Made by a program: the position numbers and the translations under genes. This document shows positions 18,019 to 30,653 of a stretch of DNA of 64,000 nt, one piece after another; position 1 is the first letter of the stretch; the number at the start of each line of letters is the position of its first letter. The notes beneath the pieces are model-generated. The model did no database searches and had not been told where the DNA came from. It saw nothing but the letters and a program-made list of their open reading frames with translations. This DNA is from Microbacterium sp. MYb45. GTDB taxonomy: Bacteria; Actinomycetota; Actinomycetes; Actinomycetales; Microbacteriaceae. The stretch lies in contig NZ_PCPG01000004.1 of the NCBI RefSeq assembly GCF_002979655.1, positions 186,001-250,000 on the forward strand, given 5' to 3'.

Positions 18019-18501
18019 CTAGGCGGGATCGTCCGTCGCGACGTGGTCCACCAGCGGGAGCACCCGCCCCGAGAGGTGGGTGCGCATCGCGATCGAGGAG
18101 GCCGTGCGGGCGACGCCGGGCACCAGCGCGACCCGGTCGAGCACCTCCTGCAGCCGCGTGGCATCCCGCGCGACCAGCCGCAGCTGCATGTCGCTGGCGC
18201 CCGTGACGGTGTGCATGTCGACGATCTCGGGCACCGCGTTCGCCAGCGCCGTCGCCACCTCGTCATGACCGACCTTCTGATCGATCTCGACCAGGCAGAA
18301 GGCGACCACGCCGTAGCCGAAGCCGGCCGGGTCCACGCGCGGCACGATCGCCTCGATCACCCCGCCCTCGTGCAGGCGCGCGAGACGGCTCGTCGCAGTG
18401 CCGCGGGCGATCCCGAGCCGTCGCGCGACCTCCAGGATCGGCAGCTGCGGGGACTCGGTGAGCAGCCGGATGAGCTGGGCGTCGAGGCGATCGATGCGCA
18501 T
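18019..18501 (-). CDS. Lrp/AsnC-family transcriptional regulator
   Basis: The 160-residue protein has an N-terminal AsnC-type helix-turn-helix (about residues 5-55, LDAQLIRLLTESPQLPILEV) and a C-terminal RAM ligand/oligomerisation domain. Lrp-type regulators sense amino acids as octamers or dimers. The gene begins 3 bases after the amino-acid permease stop, with GGGAG as ribosome site, so it is the last gene of an aminotransferase-permease-regulator operon. It probably controls that operon in response to the transported amino acid. TTGCGC repeats upstream of the aminotransferase are the candidate target. Confidence 0.92.
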   Translation of the reverse strand: MRIDRLDAQLIRLLTESPQLPILEVARRLGIARGTATSRLARLHEGGVIEAIVPRVDPAGFGYGVVAFCLVEIDQKVGHDEVATALANAVPEIVDMHTVTGASDMQLRLVARDATRLQEVLDRVALVPGVARTASSIAMRTHLSGRVLPLVDHVATDDPA

Positions 18502-18504
18502 CGG

Positions 18505-19908
18505 CTACTCCCGCGGCACGCCGGCCCGCGCGTATCCCCTGGTCGCGCGGGCGACGAGGAGGAGCACACCGGTGAGCGCGAGGGTCAACAGGAGCTGGAT
18601 GCGCGCTGCCGGGTCGACCATCGCGAGCGCGATCACCGCGGCGAGCAGCACCAGGCACAGCCACGACAGCCACGGGAAGCCCCACATCCGCATCGGCATC
18701 TCCTCGCCCGTGCGATCCGCGCGGGTGCGGAGGATGATCTGCGCGACCGCCGTGGCCGTCCAGATCACGAGCAGCGTCGAGCCGACCACGTTCAGGAGCG
18801 CGGGCAGGACCACATCGGGGAACGCCCAGTTGAGCCCGACCGTCACGAAGCCGAAGGCGACCGAGGCCAGCACGGCGACGAACGGCACGCCCTTGAGGCT
18901 GGTGCGGGTCGCTGCCAGCGGGGCGAGTCCGCGCTCCCCCAGCGAGTAGGCCATGCGGGAGGCGCCGTAGATGTTCGCGTTCATGGCCGACAGCAGTGCG
19001 ACGATCACGATCAGGTCCATCACGAGACCGACGCCGGGGACGTTCAGGGTCTCGAGTACCGCCGAGAACGGGCCGTCCTTGACCGCGGGATCGTTCCACG
19101 GCAGGACCGCCACGATCACGAAGATCGATCCGACGTAGAACACGAGGATGCGCACGAGCACCTCGCGCACGATGCGGCGGATGTTGTGTGCGGGGTCGTT
19201 CGACTCGGCGGCGGCGATCGCGACGACCTCGGTGCCTCCGAACGCGAACACCACGATGAGCAGGGCGCCCGCGATTCCGGCGATGCCGTTCGGCGCGAAA
19301 CCGCCGTTGTCGACGAGGTTCGCGATGCCGGTCGCGGGCACGCCCGGGATGAGTCCGACGATCGCGCACACCCCCACCACGAGGAAGGCGATGATCGCCG
19401 CGACCTTGATGGCCGCGAACCAGAACTCGAAGCGGCCGTAGTTCCGCACCCCGAACAGGTTCACGGCGGTGAGCGCCACGACGAAGATCAGCACCCACAC
19501 CCAGGCGGGGATGCCCGGGGTCCAGTTCGCCACGATCGCACCGGCACCGGTCGCCTCGGCCGCAATCACGACGACCAGCTGGATCCAGTAGAGCCATCCG
19601 ACCGCGCTGCCGGCGCTGCGGCCCATCGCCTTCTGCGCGTACGAGCTGAAAGCGCCGGAGCTCGGTCGCGCCGCCACCATCTCGGCCAGCATCGCCATCA
19701 CGAGCACGACGATGCCGCCCGCGACGAGGTACGAGACCAGGACGGCGGGACCGGCGATGCTGATCGCCTGGCCCGAACCGACGAACAGGCCGGCGCCGAT
19801 CGCACCGCCGAGCCCCATCATCGAGATCTGGCGGCGGGTCAACCCCGGATGCAGACCCTTGGTGGTCGTCGTGGTGGGGGGAAGTTGTGTCGCGCGGTCG
19901 CCGGTCAT
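18505..19908 (-). CDS. amino acid permease (APC superfamily)
   Basis: This 467-residue membrane protein has about twelve helices and the APC family start motif MMGLGGAIGAGLFVGSG (near residue 30) preceded by the conserved GLTRRQI. It resembles the GabP/PheP/LysP/ProY group of proton-coupled permeases. Exact substrate cannot be read from sequence. The ATG at 19908 overlaps the aminotransferase stop by four bases (ATGA), and the Lrp gene follows 3 bases downstream. The substrate is therefore likely also that of the aminotransferase, possibly an aromatic amino acid. Confidence 0.92.
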   Translation of the reverse strand: MTGDRATQLPPTTTTTKGLHPGLTRRQISMMGLGGAIGAGLFVGSGQAISIAGPAVLVSYLVAGGIVVLVMAMLAEMVAARPSSGAFSSYAQKAMGRSAGSAVGWLYWIQLVVVIAAEATGAGAIVANWTPGIPAWVWVLIFVVALTAVNLFGVRNYGRFEFWFAAIKVAAIIAFLVVGVCAIVGLIPGVPATGIANLVDNGGFAPNGIAGIAGALLIVVFAFGGTEVVAIAAAESNDPAHNIRRIVREVLVRILVFYVGSIFVIVAVLPWNDPAVKDGPFSAVLETLNVPGVGLVMDLIVIVALLSAMNANIYGASRMAYSLGERGLAPLAATRTSLKGVPFVAVLASVAFGFVTVGLNWAFPDVVLPALLNVVGSTLLVIWTATAVAQIILRTRADRTGEEMPMRMWGFPWLSWLCLVLLAAVIALAMVDPAARIQLLLTLALTGVLLLVARATRGYARAGVPRE

Positions 19909-20972
19909 GCGCCGACCTCCACACTCTCGGCGGTGAGCGCCTGCTCGACGCGGTCGATGTCGGTCGGAGAGCCGGAGGAGATGCGGATCCCCTCGCCGGC
20001 GAAGGCCCGCGCGACCACGCCTCCTGCCTGGAGCAGGTCTTCGAGCTCCGCGGTGCGATCGCCGGACGGAACCCACACGAAGTTCGCCTGCGAGCGGACG
20101 GCGGGCCAGCCCGCGGCGGTGAGCACGTCGTGCAGCCGGTCGCGCTGCGCGACCACCTCGTCGATGCGTGCAGCCAGCTCGTCCTCGGCATCCAGCGAGG
20201 CGAGGGCAGCGCTCTGGGCGAGGTCGGTGACCCCGAACGGCACGGCGACCTTCCGCTGGTTCTCGGCGACGGCGGCCGGGGCGATCGCGTAGCCGATGCG
20301 CAGCCCGGCGAGCCCGTAGGCCTTGGAGAACGTGTGCAGGACGGCCACGTGCGGGTGGCGTCGGAACAGCTCGATGCCGGCGCCGCGGCTCTCGGTCGTG
20401 TCGAAGTGCACGTACGCCTCGTCGATCACCACGAGCACATCGTGCGGCACCGCGGCGACGAAGCGCTCCAGCTCGTCGGCGCCGACCACGGTTCCGGTCG
20501 GGTTGTTCGGGTTGCACACGAAGATCAGGCGGGTGTGCGGGGTGATCGCCGCGAGCATCGCGTCGAGGTCGTGCGCGTGCTCGGCATCGAGGGGCACGGC
20601 CACCGGTGTGGCCCCGGCGATGCGGACCAGCGAGGGATACGCCTCGAACGACCGCCAGGCGAAGATCACCTCGTCGCCGTCGCCGGCCACCGCGTGGATG
20701 AGCTGCGAGGCGATCTCGACCGAACCCGCACCGACGGTGACCTCGGCGGGGTCGACACCGTAGCGGGCGGCGAGACGCTCGCGGAGAGCGGCGGCACTCA
20801 TATCCGGGTAGCGGTTGATGCCGTCGACCCGGTCGCGCACGGCCTGGGCGACCGAAGGAAGCGGCGGATGCGGCGATTCGTTCGAGGAGAGCTTGGAGGC
20901 ACCGGCCGGGGCGGAGCGCCCCTGACGGTACGCGGGAACGGCGTCGAGTCCGGCGCGGGTGGGGAGGGGCAT
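19905..20972 (-). CDS. class I/II aminotransferase, HisC/aromatic (Pat)-like
   Basis: The 355-residue PLP enzyme has the HisC-type pattern: SSNESPHPPLPS, CNPNNPTGT and the Schiff-base Lys217 in TFSKAYGLAGLRIGYA. It could be a histidinol-phosphate aminotransferase. However, it is not among his genes and is coupled to an amino-acid permease and an Lrp regulator, which favours the aromatic/phenylalanine (Pat) role that this subgroup is known for. The ATG at 20972 was chosen over an upstream GTG at 21014, because the latter overlaps the promoter -10. Confidence 0.88.
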   Translation of the reverse strand: MPLPTRAGLDAVPAYRQGRSAPAGASKLSSNESPHPPLPSVAQAVRDRVDGINRYPDMSAAALRERLAARYGVDPAEVTVGAGSVEIASQLIHAVAGDGDEVIFAWRSFEAYPSLVRIAGATPVAVPLDAEHAHDLDAMLAAITPHTRLIFVCNPNNPTGTVVGADELERFVAAVPHDVLVVIDEAYVHFDTTESRGAGIELFRRHPHVAVLHTFSKAYGLAGLRIGYAIAPAAVAENQRKVAVPFGVTDLAQSAALASLDAEDELAARIDEVVAQRDRLHDVLTAAGWPAVRSQANFVWVPSGDRTAELEDLLQAGGVVARAFAGEGIRISSGSPTDIDRVEQALTAESVEVGA

Positions 20973-21008
20973 CGTCAGAGCATCCTTGCTGTGATCGCGG
21001 GTGGGGTC

Positions 21009-21075
21009 GCGCAACAGTAGAACGGATGCCGGGCACTGGGCAAACGGTGCACCGGATGCTGCGCAACCCGCGCAA
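21009..21075 (-). promoter_or_regulatory. TTGCGC repeats, candidate Lrp binding region
   Basis: TTGCGC occurs three times on the minus strand. Two copies at 21070-21075 and 21061-21066 are spaced nine bases apart upstream of the -35. A third, at 21009-21014, touches the -10. Repeated short half-sites flanking a promoter are usual for Lrp/AsnC proteins, and an Lrp gene ends this operon. Confidence 0.45.
21014..21043 (-). promoter_or_regulatory. promoter of the aminotransferase-permease-Lrp operon
   Basis: On the minus strand TTGCCC (21038-21043) and TACTGT (21014-21019) lie 18 bases apart, predicting a start near 21007 and a leader of about 35 bases. Confidence 0.55.
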
Positions 21076-21132
21076 CCGGACGGTGCCTGCGCGCGGATTG
21101 CTGTGCAGATTGTGCACCATGCATCGGTGACG

Positions 21133-22935
<1,803 letters not shown>

Positions 22936-22941
22936 ACCCTC

Positions 22942-22947
22942 ACGCTA
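22942..22947 (-). promoter_or_regulatory. leaderless -10 for the YyaL-like gene
   Basis: TAGCGT on the minus strand ends six bases before the ATG at 22935. Confidence 0.65.
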
Positions 22948-22968
22948 CGCCGCGCAGAGCGCGCGCGG

Positions 22969-23538
22969 TCAGCCGACGAGCAGCTCGACGGGACGCGAGG
23001 CCGCGTAACCCACGAGCGGCAGGGCACGCTCGGCGGCGAGAGCGATGCGCGCCTGCAGCACATCCGAGGCGATCTCGTAGCCGTCGAAGTCGGTGTTGCT
23101 CGCGTAGACGCCGACCGGGAGGGTGAGCGCCTGGAAGAACGCGAACAGCGGCCGCAACTGGTGCTCGATGATCAGCGCGTGCTTCTCGCCGCCGCCGGTC
23201 GCCGCGAGCAGCACGGGCTTTCCCACCAGGTCGTACTGCCCGACGAAGTCGAAGAGGTGCTTGAAGAGTCCGGTGAACGAGGCCCGATAGACGGGGCTGC
23301 CCACGATCAGCAGGTCGGCCGACTCGATCGCCTGCAGCTGCGCCTCGACCTCCGGCGGCAGCTGGTCGCGCTGGAGCGCGCCCGCGAGGCCCGGGCCGAT
23401 CTGCGTGAGCTCGATGAGCTGCGACTCGACCTCGGCACGCTCGGCGACGGCGGCCGTGATCGCGCGGACGAGGGCGGTCGTCTTGCTCGGCTCGTGCAGG
23501 GATCCCGACACGGCCACGACGCGGAACGGAGCTGTCAT
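22969..23538 (-). CDS. NAD(P)H-dependent FMN reductase (SsuE/MsuE type)
   Basis: The 189-residue flavodoxin-fold protein has the family's VVAVSGSLHEPSKTTALV phosphate loop (residues 7-24) and VGSPVYRASFTGLFKHLFD segment. These reductases use NAD(P)H to make free FMNH2 for two-component flavin monooxygenases. The two luciferase-like monooxygenases encoded at 31.9-39.6 kb need such a partner, although this gene is not in their operon. The ATG has TAGCTT six bases upstream. Confidence 0.9.
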   Translation of the reverse strand: MTAPFRVVAVSGSLHEPSKTTALVRAITAAVAERAEVESQLIELTQIGPGLAGALQRDQLPPEVEAQLQAIESADLLIVGSPVYRASFTGLFKHLFDFVGQYDLVGKPVLLAATGGGEKHALIIEHQLRPLFAFFQALTLPVGVYASNTDFDGYEIASDVLQARIALAAERALPLVGYAASRPVELLVG

Positions 23539-23544
23539 GCCTCG

Positions 23545-23550
23545 AAGCTA
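23545..23550 (-). promoter_or_regulatory. leaderless -10 for the FMN reductase
   Basis: TAGCTT on the minus strand ends six bases before the ATG at 23538. It lies 10 bases downstream of the preceding gene's hairpin. Confidence 0.65.
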
Positions 23551-23559
23551 CTCACGACG

Positions 23560-23592
23560 ACGCCCCGTGTCGCGCGGAGCGACACGGGGCGT
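23560..23592 (-). terminator. 14-bp stem terminator after the aldo/keto reductase
   Basis: ACGCCCCGTGTCGC (23560-23573) pairs perfectly with GCGACACGGGGCGT (23579-23592) around a five-base loop. It lies 35 bases past the reductase stop and before the next -10. No T-run follows, as is common for GC-rich actinobacterial terminators. Confidence 0.75.
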
Positions 23593-23627
23593 CATGTAGG
23601 CCCGGGGGCCCGATCCGATGACCGGGG

Positions 23628-25690
<2,063 letters not shown>

Positions 25691-25696
25691 CAGATG

Positions 25697-25702
25697 ATCG
25701 TA
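25697..25702 (-). promoter_or_regulatory. leaderless -10 for the DUF418-like gene
   Basis: TACGAT on the minus strand ends six bases before the GTG at 25690 and decides that start. The divergent hrpA -10 lies 17 bases away. Confidence 0.55.
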
Positions 25703-25719
25703 GGGGGCGAATCCCGTCA

Positions 25720-25725
25720 TACGAT
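25720..25725 (+). promoter_or_regulatory. -10 for hrpA
   Basis: TACGAT ends eight bases before the hrpA ATG. The spacer GGAGGGCT contains a ribosome-site-like sequence, so the transcript may have a leader of only one or two bases. Confidence 0.5.
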
Positions 25726-25733
25726 GGAGGGCT

Positions 25734-28700
25734 ATGTCCTCCCCCGTGATCTCCTACCCTCCGGAGCTGCCCGTCAGCGCTGCCCGAGGCGAGATCGGCG
25801 ACGCCATCCGCGACCACCAGGTCGTGATCGTCGCGGGCGCCACCGGGTCGGGCAAGACCACCCAGCTTCCGAAGATCGCGCTCGAGCTCGGGCGGGAGCG
25901 CATCGCGCACACCCAGCCGCGTCGGCTCGCCGCGCGGACGATCGCGGAGCGGGTCGCGGAAGAGCTCCAGGTCGAGCTCGGCACGCTCGTCGGCTACAAG
26001 GTGCGCTTCACCGACAAGGTGTCGGACGCCACGCGCATCGCGCTGATGACCGACGGCATCCTGCTCAACGAGATCCATCGCGATCGACTGCTCACCCGGT
26101 ACGACACGATCATCATCGATGAGGCGCACGAACGCTCCCTCAACGTCGACTTCCTGCTCGGCTACCTGGCCCGCATCCTCCCGGAGCGCCCCGACCTCAA
26201 GGTGATCATCACCTCGGCGACGATCGACCCGGAGAGCTTCGCGAAGCACTTCGCCGCGGCGGATGGCACACCGGCGCCGATCATCGAGGTCTCGGGCCGC
26301 ACGTATCCGGTCGAGATCCGCTACCGCGGGCAGGTCGAAGACGGGGACGACGAGGACGCACCGGCCGAGCCGGAGGACGAGGTCTCGGCCATCGTCGCCG
26401 CCCTCCGGGAACTCGACCGCGAGGCGCCGGGCGATGTGCTCGTGTTCCTCCCCGGCGAGGCCGAGATCAGGGATGCGGCCGACGCCGTGCGCGGCGCCTA
26501 TGCGAACGACCGCGCCCCCACCGAGGTGCTGCCGCTGTTCGGCAGGCTCTCCGCCGCCGACCAGCACCGCGTGTTCGAGCGCAGCAGGGTGGCAGGCGTC
26601 CGCCGTCGCGTCATCCTCGCCACCAACGTCGCCGAGACGAGCCTCACGGTGCCCGGCATCAAGTACGTCATCGACACCGGCACCGCGCGCATCTCGCGCT
26701 ACAGCAACCGGTCCAAGGTGCAGCGGCTGCCGATCGAGGCGGTGTCGCAGGCCTCCGCGAACCAGCGATCCGGCCGCGCCGGCCGCACCAGCGACGGCAT
26801 CGCGATCCGCCTCTACTCGGAGGAGGACTACGACCGGCGCCCGGAGTACACCGAGCCCGAGATCCTGCGCACCTCGCTCGCCTCCGTGATCCTGCAGATG
26901 CTGTCGCTCGGCTTCGGCGACATCACCGCATTCCCCTTCCTCACCCCGCCCGACTCGCGGGGTGTGAAGGCGGCGTTCGACCTGCTCACCGAGCTCGGCG
27001 CGGTCGAACCGTCCCGCCGCGACGGCGCTCCGCACCTCACCCGCATCGGACGCGACATCTCGCGGATGCCGATCGACCCGCGGTTCGCGCGGATGCTGAT
27101 CGAGGCGGGGCGCGGGGGCTCGGTCGGCACTGTGACCCGTGACGTGCTCGCGATCGTGTCGGGCATGACGATCCAGGACGTGCGCGAGCGACCCGAGGAG
27201 CGCCGCGAGGAGGCCGACCGCCTGCATGCCCGCTTCGTCGACCCGACCAGTGACTTCCTTACCCTGCTGAATCTGTGGAACCACCTGCGCGAGCAGCAGC
27301 GCGAACTCGGATCCAGCGCGTTCCGTCGCCTGTGCCGCTCGGAGCACCTCAACTACGTGCGAGTGCGGGAGTGGTTCGACGTGCACCGCCAGCTGCGCAC
27401 GCTCGTGAAGACGCCCGACCGCACCGGCGACGACACCGGCCCGAGCGACCCGGACGCCATCCACCGCGCCCTGCTGTCGGGACTCCTGTCGCAGATCGGC
27501 CTCCTCGACGAGCGCACCGCCCCTGCGGGCAAGGCGCACTCCCCCGCGAAGGAGCAGAAGGGCCGTCGCATCGCGGAATACCGGGGAGCCCGCGGCATCC
27601 GCTTCTCGATCTTCCCCGGCTCCGGCCTGCGCAAGAAGAGTCCTCGCGCGGTGATCGCGGCCGAGATCGTGGAGACCTCCCGCACGTTCGCGCGCACGGT
27701 CGCCGCCATCGACCCCGCCTGGGCCGAGCCCCTCGCCGGAGACCTCGCCAAGCGCCAGGTGACCGAGCCGCACTGGTCGAAGGATGCCGGCGCCGCCGTC
27801 GCGTTCGAGAAGGTGACGCTGTTCGGGCTCGAGATCATCCCGCGTCGCCGTGTGCAGTTCGCCCGCATCGACCGGGCCGCCTCGCGCGAGCTCTTCGTGC
27901 GCCATGCGCTGGTCGAGGGCGAGTGGGACCCGACGCGGATCGACAAGCGGGTGAGCGCGTTCTGGCGCAGCAACGCCGAGCTGCGCAAGCGCCTCGAGAA
28001 GCTGGAGGAGCGCGAGCGCCGCCGCGACATCCTCGCCGGCGACGAGGCCGTGTTCCGCTTCTACGACGAGCGCATCCCCGCCGACGTGTTCGACGTGCGG
28101 TCGTTCGAGAGCTGGTGGCGCGAGGCCATGGCCACGACGCCGAAGCTGCTCGTGATGCGCGAGAGCGACCTGATCGACGACGAGGAGCGCGCCGACCAGC
28201 GCGAGTTCCCGACACGGTGGACGCAGGGCGACCAGGTGCTGGGCCTCGCGTACCGGTTCGAACCGGGTGCCGACGACGACGGTGTGAGCGTGGTCGTGCC
28301 GCTGCCGCTGCTCGCCCAGCTCGAGGAGCGCGGCTTCGACTGGCAGGTTCCTGGCCTACGTGCCGAGCTCGTCACCGGGCTGCTGCGCGCGCTGCCCAAG
28401 GCCATCCGCCGCCACGTCGTACCCGCCGCCGACTGGGCCGAGAAGTTCGGCGCCGAGCTGGCCGAGCAGGGTCCGGAGTCGCACGGCGGCCTCCCGCCGC
28501 GCACACTCAAGGAGGCACTGGCCCGGCTCATCCAGCCGCTCGCGAACCAGCTCGTGTCCGCCGCCGACTTCGACGACGAGCGCGTGCCGCCGCACCTGCG
28601 CATGAACTTCCGTGCGGTCGACGAACGCGGCCGGGTGGTCGGGTCGGGTCGTGATCTCCGGGCGCTGCAGGCGCAGCTCTCCGACCGGGCGCGCAGCAGC

Positions 28701-29648
28701 GTGGCGCGATCGATCGCCGCGCCGCCGAAGTCCGGGCCCGTGAAGCCGGGGACTCTGAGCACGCCGAAGCGCCCGCAAGTGGAGCAGACCGGTCTGGTGG
28801 CGTGGACCTTCGGAGACCTGCCCGAGGTGCTCGACACCCGTGTCGCCGGCGGCGTCGTGCGCGGCTACCCGGCGATCGTCGACCAGGGCAAGACCGTGTC
28901 GGTGCGCGTCGAATCGACCCCGGATGCCGCGGCCGCCGCCACCCGCGACGGCGTGCTGCGGCTCGTGCTGCTCGGGGTCCCTTCCCCCTCCTCGTACGTG
29001 CAGGAGCACCTGACGAGCCAGGAGAAGCTCGCCCTCGCCGCCTCGCCGTACCAGTCCGCCGCCGCCCTCATCGAGGACTGCCGCGCGGCCGTGGCGCGGC
29101 AGGTCATCGAGCAGACCGCACCGGGCGGTATCGTACGCAGCGAAGCCGAGTTCATCCGGGTGCGCGACGCCGTCTCGGGCGTGCTCGTCGATCAGCTCTT
29201 CGCGTGCGTCTCGCTGGTGGCCCGCATCCTGACGAAGTCCCGCGATGTCGAACGCGGCATCAAGTCGCAGAACTCGCTCGCCCTGCTCGGCCCGCTGAAC
29301 GACATCCGCACACAGCTCAGCGGTCTGCTGCATCCGGGCTTCGTCTCCGCGGCCGGCGTCGACCGTCTCGCGCACTTCCCGCGCTACCTCGAAGGCATGC
29401 TCGACCGGCTGAAGACGCTCGGGAGCGAACCGGGCAAGGACCGCGCACGCATGACCGAGTACGAGCGGATGGCGAAGGCGTACGAGGATGCGGGCGGCAC
29501 GATCCCGCTTCCCGCCGGCGCTCCCCCCGCGCTCGTCGAGGTGCGCTGGCTGCTCGAGGAGTACCGCGTCAGCGTGTTCGCGCAGCGCCTCGGCACCGCG
29601 CAGCCGGTGTCGCCGCAGCGCATCATGAAGGTGCTGTCCGGACGCTGA
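25734..29648 (+). CDS. hrpA: ATP-dependent RNA helicase HrpA
   Basis: At 1304 residues this is the full-length HrpA DEAH-box helicase. Visible motifs are Walker A GATGSGKT (35-42), DEAH (129-132), TSATIDPESF, NVAETSLTVPGIKYVIDTG and QRSGRAGR. The helicase-associated and OB-fold regions come next, followed by the long DUF3418 C-terminal domain that defines HrpA. In E. coli HrpA helps remove stalled ribosomes and process mRNAs. The gene stands alone, starting back-to-back with the DUF418-like gene. Confidence 0.96.
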   Translation: MSSPVISYPPELPVSAARGEIGDAIRDHQVVIVAGATGSGKTTQLPKIALELGRERIAHTQPRRLAARTIAERVAEELQVELGTLVGYKVRFTDKVSDATRIALMTDGILLNEIHRDRLLTRYDTIIIDEAHERSLNVDFLLGYLARILPERPDLKVIITSATIDPESFAKHFAAADGTPAPIIEVSGRTYPVEIRYRGQVEDGDDEDAPAEPEDEVSAIVAALRELDREAPGDVLVFLPGEAEIRDAADAVRGAYANDRAPTEVLPLFGRLSAADQHRVFERSRVAGVRRRVILATNVAETSLTVPGIKYVIDTGTARISRYSNRSKVQRLPIEAVSQASANQRSGRAGRTSDGIAIRLYSEEDYDRRPEYTEPEILRTSLASVILQMLSLGFGDITAFPFLTPPDSRGVKAAFDLLTELGAVEPSRRDGAPHLTRIGRDISRMPIDPRFARMLIEAGRGGSVGTVTRDVLAIVSGMTIQDVRERPEERREEADRLHARFVDPTSDFLTLLNLWNHLREQQRELGSSAFRRLCRSEHLNYVRVREWFDVHRQLRTLVKTPDRTGDDTGPSDPDAIHRALLSGLLSQIGLLDERTAPAGKAHSPAKEQKGRRIAEYRGARGIRFSIFPGSGLRKKSPRAVIAAEIVETSRTFARTVAAIDPAWAEPLAGDLAKRQVTEPHWSKDAGAAVAFEKVTLFGLEIIPRRRVQFARIDRAASRELFVRHALVEGEWDPTRIDKRVSAFWRSNAELRKRLEKLEERERRRDILAGDEAVFRFYDERIPADVFDVRSFESWWREAMATTPKLLVMRESDLIDDEERADQREFPTRWTQGDQVLGLAYRFEPGADDDGVSVVVPLPLLAQLEERGFDWQVPGLRAELVTGLLRALPKAIRRHVVPAADWAEKFGAELAEQGPESHGGLPPRTLKEALARLIQPLANQLVSAADFDDERVPPHLRMNFRAVDERGRVVGSGRDLRALQAQLSDRARSSVARSIAAPPKSGPVKPGTLSTPKRPQVEQTGLVAWTFGDLPEVLDTRVAGGVVRGYPAIVDQGKTVSVRVESTPDAAAAATRDGVLRLVLLGVPSPSSYVQEHLTSQEKLALAASPYQSAAALIEDCRAAVARQVIEQTAPGGIVRSEAEFIRVRDAVSGVLVDQLFACVSLVARILTKSRDVERGIKSQNSLALLGPLNDIRTQLSGLLHPGFVSAAGVDRLAHFPRYLEGMLDRLKTLGSEPGKDRARMTEYERMAKAYEDAGGTIPLPAGAPPALVEVRWLLEEYRVSVFAQRLGTAQPVSPQRIMKVLSGR

Positions 29649-29674
29649 TCCGCGACGGCGGGCGTCAGCGCGGG

Positions 29675-29680
29675 TAGCCT
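29675..29680 (+). promoter_or_regulatory. leaderless -10 for the NADP-dependent oxidoreductase
   Basis: TAGCCT ends six bases before the ATG at 29687, 26 bases after the hrpA stop. Confidence 0.65.
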
Positions 29681-29686
29681 GAATCC

Positions 29687-30631
29687 ATGGCACGCGCGAT
29701 CGTCTACACCGAGTTCGGCTCCCCCGATGTCCTGCACCTGATGGAGATCCCCGATCCCGTCGCGGCCCGCGGCGAGGTCGTGGTGCGCATCGAGGCGGCG
29801 GGGGCGAATCCCATCGATGCCAAGCTGCGGAGCGCCAAGCGGCCGTCTCCCCCGATCACCGAACCGCGCCCTGTGGGGTTCGACGGGGCCGGCGTGGTCG
29901 AGCTGCTCGGCGAGGGTGTCGACGACTTCGCGGTCGGCGACCGCGTGGCGATCCGCGACGCGCACGGCACCTACGCCTCGGCGATCGCGATCTCCACCGA
30001 GAAGCTCGCGAAGCTCCCCGACTCCGTCACGACCGCCGAGGGGGCGGCGATCGGGATCCCCGCGGGCACCGCGTACCAGTCGCTGCGTTCACTCGGGGTC
30101 ACCGAGGGCGATGTGCTGCTCGTGCACGGCGGCTCCGGTTCGGTCGGACAGGCCGCCGTGCAGTTCGCGGTGGCCTGGGGTGCGACCGTGATCGCGACGG
30201 CGAGCCCCGCCCGCCACGACCAGCTGCGCGAACTCGGCGCGATCCCCGTGGCCTACGGCGACGGTCTGCTCGACCGCGTGCGCGACACCGCCCCCGAGGC
30301 CGTCACCGTGGCCCTGGACTGCGCCGGCACCGACGAGGCGATCGAGACCTCCCTCGCGCTGGTCGCCGACCGCGACCGGATCGCGACGATCGTGCGTGGC
30401 CCGGATTCCGCGTCCTTCGGCATCCGCGCGTTCTCCGGCGGCTCCCCGGTGCCCCTGACCGACGAGGAGCTCGCCTGGCGCGCCGAGGCGCTCCCCGAGA
30501 CGATCGCCCTCCTCGACGCCGGCGACTTCGTGATCGAGCTCGGCCCCCAGCTGCCGCTGACCGAGGCGGCGCAGGCCCATGAGCTCATGGAGTCCGGCGC
30601 CGCCTCGGGCAAGATCATCCTCGTCCCCTGA
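29687..30631 (+). CDS. NADP-dependent oxidoreductase, quinone-reductase-like MDR family
   Basis: The 314-residue medium-chain reductase has a GroES-like N-terminal domain (with EAAGANPIDAKLR) and a Rossmann domain with the nucleotide loop VHGGSGSVGQAAVQFA (about residues 144-159). The catalytic zinc ligands of alcohol dehydrogenases are absent, placing it with the zeta-crystallin/quinone oxidoreductases, which reduce enones or quinones with NADPH. It has its own leaderless promoter and ends at a hairpin shared with the convergent CMD-protein operon. Confidence 0.9.
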   Translation: MARAIVYTEFGSPDVLHLMEIPDPVAARGEVVVRIEAAGANPIDAKLRSAKRPSPPITEPRPVGFDGAGVVELLGEGVDDFAVGDRVAIRDAHGTYASAIAISTEKLAKLPDSVTTAEGAAIGIPAGTAYQSLRSLGVTEGDVLLVHGGSGSVGQAAVQFAVAWGATVIATASPARHDQLRELGAIPVAYGDGLLDRVRDTAPEAVTVALDCAGTDEAIETSLALVADRDRIATIVRGPDSASFGIRAFSGGSPVPLTDEELAWRAEALPETIALLDAGDFVIELGPQLPLTEAAQAHELMESGAASGKIILVP

Positions 30632-30648
30632 CGGCGAGGTGCCGTCAG
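30628..30648. terminator. bidirectional hairpin between convergent genes
   Basis: CTGACGGC (30628-30635) pairs with GCCGTCAG (30641-30648) around GAGGT. It overlaps the oxidoreductase stop and sits just beyond the stop of the convergent CMD gene. Confidence 0.6.
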
Positions 30649-30653
30649 AGCGG

